A stretch of DNA of 64,000 bases from Emticicia sp051209875. GTDB lineage: Bacteria > Bacteroidota > Bacteroidia > Cytophagales > Spirosomataceae. The position numbers and the translations under genes are program-made. Location of the stretch: the NCBI RefSeq assembly GCF_051209875.1, contig NZ_JBNTQY010000001.1, positions 1,674,001 to 1,738,000 of the forward strand. Direction: 5' to 3'. Below are positions 43,981 through 52,607 of this stretch, piece after piece (position 1 is the stretch's first letter; every line of letters starts with the position of its first letter). Under the pieces are notes generated by a model. That model was not told the origin of the DNA, did no database searches, and saw nothing but the letters and a program-made list of their open reading frames with translations.

Positions 43981-44078
43981 GATTGACATTGGTTGGCTTA
44001 TTGATGTAATTTATATGAGTTTAAAAAACATTAAAACCTACAACCACTAAAGCTGTGAATAAACAATTACCTACTACT

Positions 44079-44396
44079 ATGATAGCTCTTAATAAAAGAA
44101 CCCACGTGAATGCTCACGAAGTAACTCTTTTGGAAGGCAACATTAATTATACTACTATTCATTTTGCAAAGGGAAATCCATTGGTGATAGCCACTACATT
44201 GAAAAAGATAGAACCTCTTCTAAAAGACTATGATTTTCTTCGGATACACAAAAAATTTGTCCTAAACCTAAATTATGCAAACGATTCTCTTTTAAATAAA
44301 AATATTGTGACACTTCAAAATAATGTAGAAATTAAGGTATCACGAAGAAAAAGAGTTGAATTAAAGAGAAAGATGGTTATGTCAAAGCTGTATTGA
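44079..44396 (+). CDS. LytTR-domain-only DNA-binding protein (module 2)
   Basis: 105 residues from the ATG at 44079, which aligns with the start of the sister protein; a GTG at 44055 is the alternative. Key segments are VTLLEGNINYTTIHF, ATTLKKIEPLLKDYDFLRIH, KKFVLNLNYAND and VSRRKRVELKRK. It has no receiver. It is divergent from kinase 2 and about 80 bases ahead of the beta-helix gene. The very basic C-terminus supports DNA binding. Confidence 0.9.
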   Translation: MIALNKRTHVNAHEVTLLEGNINYTTIHFAKGNPLVIATTLKKIEPLLKDYDFLRIHKKFVLNLNYANDSLLNKNIVTLQNNVEIKVSRRKRVELKRKMVMSKLY

Positions 44397-44474
44397 ATTG
44401 ATTTTTTCCCGTTAACCCAAAACATTGCTGAAATTTTAAAACATTGAATCTTTATTATTACCCCTTCTGAACCT

Positions 44475-45491
44475 ATGAAAAAAACTTTATTTCTTTTGCT
44501 TTTTACCATTGGCAATCTACAAGCTCAAATTGTGAGAATTACAGCTGGTACAGACCTCCAAGCGGCCATTGATAATGCTACTGCTGGTACTACATTTTTA
44601 GTGGAAGGGGGTAATTATAATAGCTTAACTATTAGTAAAAGAATAGGATTAATAGGAACTGGCTATTTATTAGGAGCAAATGGAACGAACACACAAGCGA
44701 GTCCGAATGTTGCTACTATACAAAACCTTTCATTTAATCCTGGCTCTCAAAATTCAATTATTTCAGGATTTCAATTGAGTTCAATTATGGTATCTACTCA
44801 TAACATAATAATTCAACGGAACTTAGTTGGGGGAATTTTATCACAAAATGCAGATAATACACTCATCAAACAAAACTTTATTGAAAATTATCTTTCATTT
44901 TCTAATTCAACAGGCTTCATTGTTAAAAACAATATAATTGGTGATAATATTACTTTTTCAAGTTCATCCGTTCCATTAATGGCAGGTCAAATTATTAATA
45001 ATACTTTAAATGCTCGATATGTAAAGTGTGCAGATTCTACTACTACAACAGGAAATTTTTTCAATTTTCTGACAAATATAAATATAATAAAAAATAATAT
45101 ATTTATTGGAAAAGTTTTTGTTGGAAATAATTGTTCAACTCCACAGATTCTGTCGGTACAGAACTTTTATAGTTTTGACAATAATGTGGCGGGAGGAGTC
45201 ACTTTTGCAAATATTTCAAATAAAGTCACCACTAACTTTGCCAATATGTTTGTAGGCTACCCTAATAACCCAAATGGCTTGCCCAAAGATGCAAGATTTC
45301 AATTACCTACTAACTCACCAGCCAAAGGTGCAGGAGAAAACTTAAGTGATGCGGGAGCTTTTGGTGGAGACGAACCTTATGTGCTTTCAGGAATTCCTAT
45401 TGGGCCAGTGGTGTATGACTTGCAAGTACCCACTTCTACGGCAGTAGGGCAGACAATTCAAGTTCAAATAAAAGCAAAAGTTCAAAACTAA
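44475..45491 (+). CDS. Secreted right-handed beta-helix-like protein (module 2)
   Basis: 338 residues with a signal peptide (MKKTLFLLLFTIGNLQAQ). The body has repeating short strands rich in N, I and S (LTISKRIGLIGTGY, NTLIKQNFIENYLSF, FIVKNNIIGDNITF, NINIIKNNIFIGKVFV), the pattern of right-handed parallel beta-helices. DAGAFGGDEPYVLSGIPIGP near the end is typical of Bacteroidota beta-helix proteins. Two AAAACATTG direct repeats lie 19 bp apart at 44419 and 44438 upstream. Its stop is nine bases before the next gene. Probably a surface or extracellular protein; no catalytic residues were identified. Confidence 0.8.
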   Translation: MKKTLFLLLFTIGNLQAQIVRITAGTDLQAAIDNATAGTTFLVEGGNYNSLTISKRIGLIGTGYLLGANGTNTQASPNVATIQNLSFNPGSQNSIISGFQLSSIMVSTHNIIIQRNLVGGILSQNADNTLIKQNFIENYLSFSNSTGFIVKNNIIGDNITFSSSSVPLMAGQIINNTLNARYVKCADSTTTTGNFFNFLTNINIIKNNIFIGKVFVGNNCSTPQILSVQNFYSFDNNVAGGVTFANISNKVTTNFANMFVGYPNNPNGLPKDARFQLPTNSPAKGAGENLSDAGAFGGDEPYVLSGIPIGPVVYDLQVPTSTAVGQTIQVQIKAKVQN

Positions 45492-45500
45492 ATTTTGCTA

Positions 45501-47198
45501 ATGAAAAAAGTAATAACTTTTTATTTGAGCTTACTTTTGGTTTTTAATTTACAAGCTCAAATTACAGCATTTGAATATTTTTATGATAATGACCCAGGTT
45601 ATGGAAACGCTACAACTGTTAATTCTTTTGTTGCTAGCAATAACCTTAATTTGTCATTATCGCTCAATTCAAATAATCTTTCTGCTGGTTTGCATACCTT
45701 ATTTATTCGAGCAAAAACTAACTCGGTTACTAATCCATGGTCAATTACAGCTAATCGCTTGATTTTTGCCGTACCATTGGCTTCAAGTACCTATACTAAC
45801 CAAGTTAGAAAAATTGAATATTTTTTTGATAAAGACCCTGATTACGGAAATGGCTTTTCAGCAGTAGTTAACGCTACAGACTCCCTTTGTATTTTTCCTA
45901 TTCCAACTGTTTGTTTACCCCGATTCAACACAATTCTTGCAAATATTCATATTCCAGATACACTTAGGACTGGCTTAAGAACTTTTAATGTGCGTTATCA
46001 GCGAATGGATGGTAGATGGACTCTTTCACACCATCAGCCAATTATTGTTCAACCAAATTCTGGTAGTGGAAATAAAAGTGCAATTACAAAAGCAGAGTAT
46101 TTTTTTGATAAAGACCCAGGATTTGGACATGGATTTCAGGTTGCTATCGCACCAGCAAATAATCAAGTGGTAGCACCATTGTTGATTCCTGACACTTTGC
46201 ATACAGGTTTGAGAACCATTTTCTTAAGGACACAAGATGGGACAGGGAATTGGTCATTGAGTCAAAAGCAATCTATTTTAGTATTTCCATTAACTGGCAA
46301 TGGAAGTATTAGTAATATTACGCATGTTGAGTACTTTTTTGATAATGATCCAGGTATAGGATTAGCTTCTCAAGTGTCTGTTTCACCTACCAATAATCAA
46401 AGTACAATAAGTATTCCAATATCTAATGCTATGCCTATTGGCTTACATACGCTCTATATTCGTACACAAGATGGAAGTGGAAGATGGACATTAGGTTCTT
46501 CAAAACAGATTTTAGTTTGGCAAACTGCAACTTTACAGCAAGCAACGCTTACAAAAGCTGAATATTTTCTTGATAATGATCCTGGCTATGGAAATGCCAC
46601 AAGTATCAATTTTGCCACCAATAATAATAACCTTACTTTCAATGTTGGGAATGTGCCAGCTGGACTACATACGCTTTATGCAAGAGTAAGATTAGCTAAT
46701 GGACAATGGTCTCAAACGGTGTCCAAACTTATTTTGGTTTATGATGTGAGTAGCACACCAATTGTTCAAATGGAATATTTTGTTGATACTGACCCTGGAA
46801 AAGGACTTGCAACTCAACTATTATTTACCCCTAACCCAACAAATAATTTGATAGCTACTTTTAATATTGCACCTAATAATTTGGAGTATGGCAATCATAT
46901 CTTTTTTGTTAGGGTAAAAAATAGTAGTGGGCAATGGTCGGCATTAAAAGCAGTAGTTTTTAACTATACATGCCCAGATGGTGTAATTATGTTTAGTGTC
47001 AAATCGGGTAATTGGCATGACTCGGATACTTGGGAATGTAAACGTGTTCCAACTATAGCAGATAAAGTATATATTAAAATAAATAATAAGGTGAATGTTA
47101 CAGTAGGGCAAACCGCACAAGCAAAAACAATAAATAACGATAAGGGAGGTATATTAGATGTACCTATTGGAGCTAAAATGAATATTAAACCCAATTGA
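45501..47198 (+). CDS. Secreted DPG-repeat protein (module 2)
   Basis: 565 residues from the ATG at 45501, with signal peptide MKKVITFYLSLLLVFNLQAQ. It has six repeats of about 80 residues, each starting with an EYFxDxDPGxG core (FEYFYDNDPGYGNA, EYFFDKDPDYGNGF, EYFFDKDPGFGHGF, EYFFDNDPGIGLAS, EYFLDNDPGYGNAT, EYFVDTDPGKGLAT) and ending in GLHTLYxRxxDGxGxW. The acidic cores could bind calcium. The last 75 residues (VKSGNWHDSDTWECKRVPTI onward) match the C-terminal module of the FN3 protein. It is in an operon with the beta-helix gene. Confidence 0.88.
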   Translation: MKKVITFYLSLLLVFNLQAQITAFEYFYDNDPGYGNATTVNSFVASNNLNLSLSLNSNNLSAGLHTLFIRAKTNSVTNPWSITANRLIFAVPLASSTYTNQVRKIEYFFDKDPDYGNGFSAVVNATDSLCIFPIPTVCLPRFNTILANIHIPDTLRTGLRTFNVRYQRMDGRWTLSHHQPIIVQPNSGSGNKSAITKAEYFFDKDPGFGHGFQVAIAPANNQVVAPLLIPDTLHTGLRTIFLRTQDGTGNWSLSQKQSILVFPLTGNGSISNITHVEYFFDNDPGIGLASQVSVSPTNNQSTISIPISNAMPIGLHTLYIRTQDGSGRWTLGSSKQILVWQTATLQQATLTKAEYFLDNDPGYGNATSINFATNNNNLTFNVGNVPAGLHTLYARVRLANGQWSQTVSKLILVYDVSSTPIVQMEYFVDTDPGKGLATQLLFTPNPTNNLIATFNIAPNNLEYGNHIFFVRVKNSSGQWSALKAVVFNYTCPDGVIMFSVKSGNWHDSDTWECKRVPTIADKVYIKINNKVNVTVGQTAQAKTINNDKGGILDVPIGAKMNIKPN

Positions 47199-47201
47199 TA
47201 T

Positions 47202-47239
47202 AAAAGTCCAAGATGGAATTCAATCCATCTTGGACTTTT
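47202..47239. terminator. Bidirectional terminator between module 2 and ddl
   Basis: AAAAGTCCAAGATGGA, loop ATTCAA, TCCATCTTGGACTTTT and a T-run. Sixteen perfect pairs between convergent genes. Confidence 0.9.
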
Positions 47240-47241
47240 TT

Positions 47242-49011
47242 TTATAATTCAACTAAAGTATTCGAATCACATTGGAAAATAAATTGAACAGTCTCTGCTA
47301 AATCGGCTTCAGAAATCTTCTTTACTTGCCAGTCGAATCCTCCTGCATATTTTTGTGTAATTTTCTCAGTTTTTCTGATAATCTCGGCAATAAATGGGTG
47401 TTTGGGTTTGCCAATATTTTGACCAAAATCTTGGATATCAGCCTTAAACATTAGATTTACCGGAATTTTGTACATTTGCCCATTTCTGGCTGCACAAATG
47501 GGCACTGGCTCGTAAGTTGGCGAAGATGCATATTCACCCAATTTCTTTTGAGCAATTTTATACTCTTCGTCGGTTTCTCCAAAAATGATAGCGACTTTCT
47601 TGCGGTGAGATTTTAAACGTTCTTCAATGTCATTATCTAATCTTTCCAGCAATTGACGCAGAACTACTGTATTTTTCCCATTTCTGATTCTTTCACGAAT
47701 AGACTGGCGAATAAAGTAAGTAATAGACTGAGTGACAGTAAGTCCGATTTCTGCCATTTGCTTGAAAATCAACGAAGCAGGAGACATTCCTGGAATAGTG
47801 TTCGGATCATGAAGCAATACTCTACCATCAGGAGTTAAGAAGCCATCTGTACGTGTAACAACCGAGAAACCTAAATTATTGAAAGCTTTAAGTAGATTAT
47901 CTTGAATTTTGTTCAAATTTTCTAAGCTTGTTTCTACTGGAATACGCTTTTTGGTTACATTAGATTTATACTTAGATTTGAAATCAAATGTCTGAATTTC
48001 ACCGTAGATTTCAGTAGGAGGGAGGGCAACTGCTGTGCCATCGTCATGTTGAATTACACCACAAGAAAATTCTTGTCCAACCACAAATTCTTCTATCATT
48101 ACATGATCTTCAGCATTTGCCGATATGGCAGTAACACTATCTAATGTAAAGAGCTGTGCATCCAATTCTTCCATCAATTCTACTGGATGAAAGAGCATTT
48201 TACCATTCACTATCAGAGGGAAACCTATACCTTCATCCAAATTTGATGTTTTTTCCATCAAATGGCGTTTCTGGCGGTCTGTCATTTTTTCCCATTCACG
48301 TTTCAAAAATGTTGTTTCAAAAAAGCATTGTTGAACCGACTTTGTAAACTCTTCGAGGCTTCTTTTACGAACAATCGCTACACCAATAGATGAGCCTTGG
48401 TGCGGAGCTTTTACAACAAATGGAAAACCTATATTATTGATTAAATCAGTAAACATTTTTGAACGGTCAGCCACTTGCCATTCTTCACGAGTAAAGGTGA
48501 CCATTTTCTTTTTCTGGCCTGTTACAAGAGAAATAAGCTTGTTTTGCATTGGCTTGTCGATTCCAACTGATGAACCCATCAAACCAGGGCCAACGTAAGG
48601 TATTCCATACCATTCCAATAAACCTTGAATCGCTCCATCTTCAGCTTGAGGGCCGTGCATGATGGTAAAAGCAAAATCCATGATTTGAGAAAAGTCAGCT
48701 GGTTGTATTTGCTTCCCAACTTTATAAATGAGTTTATAAAGTTGAGTTTCGTTCAACTCACCTAATGATTCGATATACACACGAAATCCACGATTAAGGT
48801 TTTTTGAAGGAAAAAAATCACGAATAGATTCTTCGTAAAGCAACTCAGGATTTATCTGAATAAAATGCCCCAAACTATCGACAAAGATAGGAATAGGTTC
48901 AAAAATTGCCTTATCAATATGCTCAAAGGCAGTCTTTCCGCCTAAATAAGAAATTTCTCGTTCACGTGCTTGTCCGCCGAAGAAAATACCGATTCTAATT
49001 TTATTTGCCAT
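47242..49011 (-). CDS. D-alanine-D-alanine ligase-type ATP-grasp enzyme, unusually long
   Basis: 589 residues from the ATG at 49011; usual Ddl proteins have 300-380. The N-terminal part has IGIFFGGQAREREISY. The ATP-grasp part has IMHGPQAEDGAIQGLLEWYG, PYVGPGLMGSSVGIDKPMQN, PFVVKAPHQGSSIGVAIVRK, EEFVVGQEFSCGVI and LLHDPNTIPGMSPASLIFKQ. A long insert sits around residues 245-310. After residue 440 there is an extra domain (KKVAIIFGETDEEYKIAQKK) that repeats the look of the N-terminal Ddl fold. It would join two D-alanines for peptidoglycan; the role of the extra domain is unknown. Confidence 0.85.
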   Translation of the reverse strand: MANKIRIGIFFGGQAREREISYLGGKTAFEHIDKAIFEPIPIFVDSLGHFIQINPELLYEESIRDFFPSKNLNRGFRVYIESLGELNETQLYKLIYKVGKQIQPADFSQIMDFAFTIMHGPQAEDGAIQGLLEWYGIPYVGPGLMGSSVGIDKPMQNKLISLVTGQKKKMVTFTREEWQVADRSKMFTDLINNIGFPFVVKAPHQGSSIGVAIVRKRSLEEFTKSVQQCFFETTFLKREWEKMTDRQKRHLMEKTSNLDEGIGFPLIVNGKMLFHPVELMEELDAQLFTLDSVTAISANAEDHVMIEEFVVGQEFSCGVIQHDDGTAVALPPTEIYGEIQTFDFKSKYKSNVTKKRIPVETSLENLNKIQDNLLKAFNNLGFSVVTRTDGFLTPDGRVLLHDPNTIPGMSPASLIFKQMAEIGLTVTQSITYFIRQSIRERIRNGKNTVVLRQLLERLDNDIEERLKSHRKKVAIIFGETDEEYKIAQKKLGEYASSPTYEPVPICAARNGQMYKIPVNLMFKADIQDFGQNIGKPKHPFIAEIIRKTEKITQKYAGGFDWQVKKISEADLAETVQFIFQCDSNTLVEL

Positions 49012-49157
49012 TTTATTTTGTTCACAGTCTTTGGTCTGCAAATAGGATGCTACTATGGTTTAAAGAAAGGAGATTCATGAATCAAGAAACAGTATTTTTC
49101 TTTCCATTGCATGCTTCTATAGCCATCTCACATTCCGATTGCAAGTTAATAAAAAAA

Positions 49158-49179
49158 GCCACTTGTTGCTGCAAGTGGC
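49158..49179 (-). terminator. Terminator of the nifU-domain gene
   Basis: GCCACTTG-TTGCTG-CAAGTGGC. On the minus strand it is followed by seven T residues. Confidence 0.8.
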
Positions 49180-49220
49180 TTCGTTTTTTAAGCGAAATTC
49201 TCCTCAAACTAAATAACCTA

Positions 49221-49469
49221 TTAGAAAATTGGAACTAAGTTGAGGGCTTCTACTTTTCGTATTTCAGGAACAGATTTTAAGATGGCTTCTTCCAAACCAG
49301 CCTTGAAGGTCATAGAAGACATAGGACAGTTGCCGCAAGCTCCTAATAATTCAAGCCTTACTGTGAAATCATCAGTAATTTCCACGACTTTTACATTACC
49401 CCCATCGGTTACTAAATATGGTCGAACGCTATCTAAAGCAGCTTCTACCCTTTGTATTAAATCTTCCAT
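49221..49469 (-). CDS. NifU C-terminal-domain Fe-S scaffold protein
   Basis: 82 residues from the ATG at 49469; a TTG seven codons upstream is less likely. It is all NifU domain: ALDSVRPYLVTDGGNVKVVE, then LELLGACGNCPMSSMTFKAG with the CxxC that binds a transient [4Fe-4S] cluster, then EEAILKSVPEI. It delivers clusters to apoproteins in the cytoplasm. It lies downstream of mrp on the same strand, 196 bases apart, consistent with a shared role in Fe-S assembly. Confidence 0.93.
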   Translation of the reverse strand: MEDLIQRVEAALDSVRPYLVTDGGNVKVVEITDDFTVRLELLGACGNCPMSSMTFKAGLEEAILKSVPEIRKVEALNLVPIF

Positions 49470-49665
49470 TGAATAGTAAACATTTATCAATAAATAGTTA
49501 TTTGTGAATGATAACTTTTTTCACACAATTCTATTAAATACATCTATAAAAGTACAAAAAAACAAGAAAAGTTCGGCAAGATTATAAAGATTTTTAGATT
49601 TCAAGATTATATCATTGAATCTATAAATCAATCATTGTTCTTATTTAAACAAGTATTTTGCCTAT

Positions 49666-50769
49666 TTACCGAATCTCAACTCTAACAGTTTTTTCGCCAG
49701 AAGCATTACGAATGGCAACTTGCTGTGCCAACGCCTCAGCAGTTGCTTTGAAAGCTTCGCTTGTGATTGATTCATTGTCCATCATCGCTGGTCGTCCTTC
49801 ATCACCTCCCTCTCTGATGCTTTGCACAATTGGAATCTGTCCTAACAATGGAACTCCATACTTTTCAGCCAAGTTTTTTCCACCATCTTTTCCAAAAAGA
49901 TAATATTTATTGTCAGGTAGCTCGGCAGGAGTGAAATATGCCATGTTTTCAACAACACCAAGAATCGGTACATTTATTTGTGGTTGACGAAACATCGCTA
50001 AGCCTTTAGTAGCATCTGCTAAAGCAACTTTTTGTGGAGTAGTAACCACCACCGCACCTGTAAGAGGAACTGTTTGTACCAAAGTAAGGTGAATATCGCT
50101 TGTGCCAGGTGGTAAATCAATCAGAATATAATCTAAATCACCCCAATCGACATCACCAAAAAATTGACGTAAAGCTTGGCTTGCCATTGGACCACGCCAA
50201 ACTACTGCACTATCCGCAGGTGTTAAGAAACCAATCGAAATCATTTTGATGCCATATTGCATGATTGGTGTAATCATGTTTTTGCCATCTTTTTGGGTTA
50301 TGAGTGGTTGCATGTTTTCTGCCCCAAACATCAATGGAATCGAAGGCCCAGAAATATCGGCATCAATGATACCTACTTTTGCTCCAGATTTTTTGAGAGC
50401 CATCGCCAAATTGACAGTAACTGTCGATTTACCAACTCCACCTTTACCCGACGATATTGCAATGATGTTTTTTACCCCTGCCAAAACTGGTGCATTGCTA
50501 CGTATTGATGTAACATCAGCAGTCATGTGGATGCTTACTTTTATATCTTGACTGAGATGTTTATGAATCGCATCGGTACAGTTTTTCTTTATCAATTCTT
50601 TCAACGGGCAAGCTGGTGTAGTGAGCATGACCGTAAATGAAACTTGATTGACACCTACCTCAATATCACGAATCATATTGAGTGTAACAAGGTCTTTTTT
50701 TAAATCTGGCTCTTCAACAGTGCTGAGGGCTTGCAGTACTTTTTCTTTGGTTATTGTTAATTCTCCCAT
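49666..50769 (-). CDS. Mrp/ApbC-type P-loop Fe-S carrier
   Basis: 367 residues from the ATG at 50769; a TTG seven codons upstream is less likely. Residues 1-80 form an MIP18/DUF59 domain (TVEEPDLKKDLVTLNMI, TTPACPLKELIKKNC). The ATPase follows with the deviant Walker A SSGKGGVGKST, VGIIDADISGPSIPLMFG, DYILIDLPPGTSDIHLT and VVENMAYFTPAELP. The C-terminal CxxC that ligates the bridging cluster in many ApbC proteins is missing at that spot. It starts 38 bases after the DUF2071 gene, possibly one operon. Confidence 0.93.
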   Translation of the reverse strand: MGELTITKEKVLQALSTVEEPDLKKDLVTLNMIRDIEVGVNQVSFTVMLTTPACPLKELIKKNCTDAIHKHLSQDIKVSIHMTADVTSIRSNAPVLAGVKNIIAISSGKGGVGKSTVTVNLAMALKKSGAKVGIIDADISGPSIPLMFGAENMQPLITQKDGKNMITPIMQYGIKMISIGFLTPADSAVVWRGPMASQALRQFFGDVDWGDLDYILIDLPPGTSDIHLTLVQTVPLTGAVVVTTPQKVALADATKGLAMFRQPQINVPILGVVENMAYFTPAELPDNKYYLFGKDGGKNLAEKYGVPLLGQIPIVQSIREGGDEGRPAMMDNESITSEAFKATAEALAQQVAIRNASGEKTVRVEIR

Positions 50770-50807
50770 TATGTTTTGTAAATCAAACAAGTTAGAAACC
50801 TGTTGTA

Positions 50808-51542
50808 CTAAATAATTACTTTTCCTTTAAAAACTGATACTTCTGAGCCTTGGGCAAGTAAAACCGAGGTAGGTTTTGTATCTTTTAAAAAAGCGAATTC
50901 GCTTCCGTAAAGTTCCTTAAAATCACATTTGATATCGTAGTTATTCACTTGGTGAACATTCCAACGAGGGTGTTGTACTTGATACTCATTTGTTTTTTCA
51001 GAAGAATATCTTGCATAGCCCCAATAATGTTCGGTAATAAATTCTTCTTCGCTTCCAACTGCTATCGGCTTTGTATCCAAATCAGCATTTACCTGAATAT
51101 GGTTCCAAATAGCTTCATGTTTCCAAGAATATTTTACAAATATCGCATCTTCTTTTCCTTGATTATCACTGATTTGTATGTCGTGTTTGCAAGGATGTGT
51201 TGCGTATTTTTCGTTGTAAAGCGTATTAGCAACGAAAGTAATCATGAATTTCGGAACAATCTCTTTAATAAAAACAACCCCGCGTTTCCATTCGCCGTTG
51301 TCGTTGTAACGAACATAAAAGCGTAAATTTACTTCATCAAAATTTGTATGAAATGGAAATTTGATACCTAAAACTTTGGTTTCTAAAAACTGAAAACCTA
51401 CTAAGCTTACATAACAGCGATTATTCCAAAAATCTAATGCTGTTTTATAGGGCAGGTATGGCTGCAAAATTGCTGGCGGAACCTCATAGTTTGCCATCAC
51501 GAGGTTTTTCCAATGAGCATCAAGAAACTTATTTCCAAACAT
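50808..51542 (-). CDS. DUF2071 (YqjF-like) protein
   Basis: 244 residues, cytoplasmic. The start MFGNKFLDAHWKNLVMANYE with VPPAILQPYLPYKT is the family hallmark, followed by CYVSLVGFQFLETKVLGIKF, HTNFDEVNLRFYVRY and KRGVVFIKEIVPKF. DUF2071 proteins have an acetoacetate decarboxylase-like fold and no established function. The gene has its own -7 box inside the terminator of the GSCFA gene and precedes mrp. No catalytic lysine is obvious. Confidence 0.9.
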   Translation of the reverse strand: MFGNKFLDAHWKNLVMANYEVPPAILQPYLPYKTALDFWNNRCYVSLVGFQFLETKVLGIKFPFHTNFDEVNLRFYVRYNDNGEWKRGVVFIKEIVPKFMITFVANTLYNEKYATHPCKHDIQISDNQGKEDAIFVKYSWKHEAIWNHIQVNADLDTKPIAVGSEEEFITEHYWGYARYSSEKTNEYQVQHPRWNVHQVNNYDIKCDFKELYGSEFAFLKDTKPTSVLLAQGSEVSVFKGKVII

Positions 51543-51565
51543 GAGGACTTGTTTTTTATACTAAA

Positions 51566-51603
51566 AAAACTGATGTATTCTTACGCAAAGATACATCAGT
51601 TTT
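51566..51603 (-). terminator. Hairpin between the GSCFA and DUF2071 genes
   Basis: AAAACTGATGTAT pairs exactly with ATACATCAGTTTT around a 12-base loop. Its right arm and loop overlap the -7 box of the next gene. Confidence 0.65.
51586..51593 (-). promoter_or_regulatory. -7 box TATCTTTG before the DUF2071 gene
   Basis: Exact TAnnTTTG match on the minus strand, about 44 bases before the ATG, embedded in the preceding hairpin. Confidence 0.6.
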
Positions 51604-51626
51604 AAGTATTATCTGTAAAGTATTTT

Positions 51627-52607
51627 CTATGCTGCGATGAGTTTAGAACGTACTTCAGCTATTTCGTTAGAAACATCAATTTTATGACTTAAACCATCGA
51701 GTTTTGCTAATAAATCATTCAAAAACTTTTGGTGAGCAGGAGTATCCGTTTGAATTGGTCGGTGATTCAGCGACATTTTTAATTTATTCCACTCTTTCAA
51801 AAAAACATTTAGGTCTTCGGTGAAGTATGTTTCAGCAAATTTCTCGAAAATATATTGTTCAGCTTGCTCATTTGGATGAATCAAATCTGCTTTATAGAAA
51901 CGATAATCACGCAAATCATCCATCATGATTTCATAACTTGGGAAATAATGTACATCATTGAAATCTTGCTCTAAATGATAACAAGCGGTACGAAGAATAC
52001 TTTTACTGACAGAATTAAGTTGTAAAGTCTCACGTGTGTGTCTAACAGGACTAACCGTAAGTAAAATTTTTATACGATTATTCTGCATTTTCAAAGCTTC
52101 ATACATCGAACGAAAGCGAAGCTGTATTTCTTTGACAGTCAACATTTCTTTTTTGAATTTGTCGGCTGGGGTTTTATGACAATTCGCAACAATTTGACTG
52201 TTTTCTTTGAGTTGATAAACAATAGAAGTGCCAAGAGTGATGATCAAAAAATTAGCTTTTCGCAAAAACTGATGGACTTTTTTGTGTGTTTGATTCAAAT
52301 CTTTTTCTAAGTCTTCACGAGAAGAACCATAAAACTTTGAATGAAAATCGTAATGTTGCCAAATACCGTTATTTTCGAGCATAAGATGCTTAAAAACAGG
52401 TTGGTTTTGTAAACTGTGATTGACTAATTTGAATATAGAGGATGGATTGAAAACAGTACCATAGGGGTTACATAAACATTGCAGTTTGTTATCAGCCAAC
52501 TGACTTCCAATGACCTCGGAAAAACATGAGCCGACAGTCATAATTTTTGAGTCAGTGCTGATATTGAAGCGAGCAGGAGCTACTTCAATTTCAGTACGAA
52601 ATTCCAT
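51627..52607 (-). CDS. GSCFA-domain protein
   Basis: 326 residues. The family-naming motif GSCFSEVIG is at residues 27-35. It is followed by NPYGTVFNP, ITLGTSIVYQ, ILLTVSPVRHTRETLQ, and the C-terminal DLIHPNEQAEQYIF. This is an SGNH-hydrolase-like arrangement with the probable serine in the first block and D-x-x-H in the last, so an esterase or acyltransferase role is plausible. No signal peptide is present. A TACCTTCG near-match to the -7 box lies at 52670-52677. The substrate is not known. Confidence 0.9.
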   Translation of the reverse strand: MEFRTEIEVAPARFNISTDSKIMTVGSCFSEVIGSQLADNKLQCLCNPYGTVFNPSSIFKLVNHSLQNQPVFKHLMLENNGIWQHYDFHSKFYGSSREDLEKDLNQTHKKVHQFLRKANFLIITLGTSIVYQLKENSQIVANCHKTPADKFKKEMLTVKEIQLRFRSMYEALKMQNNRIKILLTVSPVRHTRETLQLNSVSKSILRTACYHLEQDFNDVHYFPSYEIMMDDLRDYRFYKADLIHPNEQAEQYIFEKFAETYFTEDLNVFLKEWNKLKMSLNHRPIQTDTPAHQKFLNDLLAKLDGLSHKIDVSNEIAEVRSKLIAA

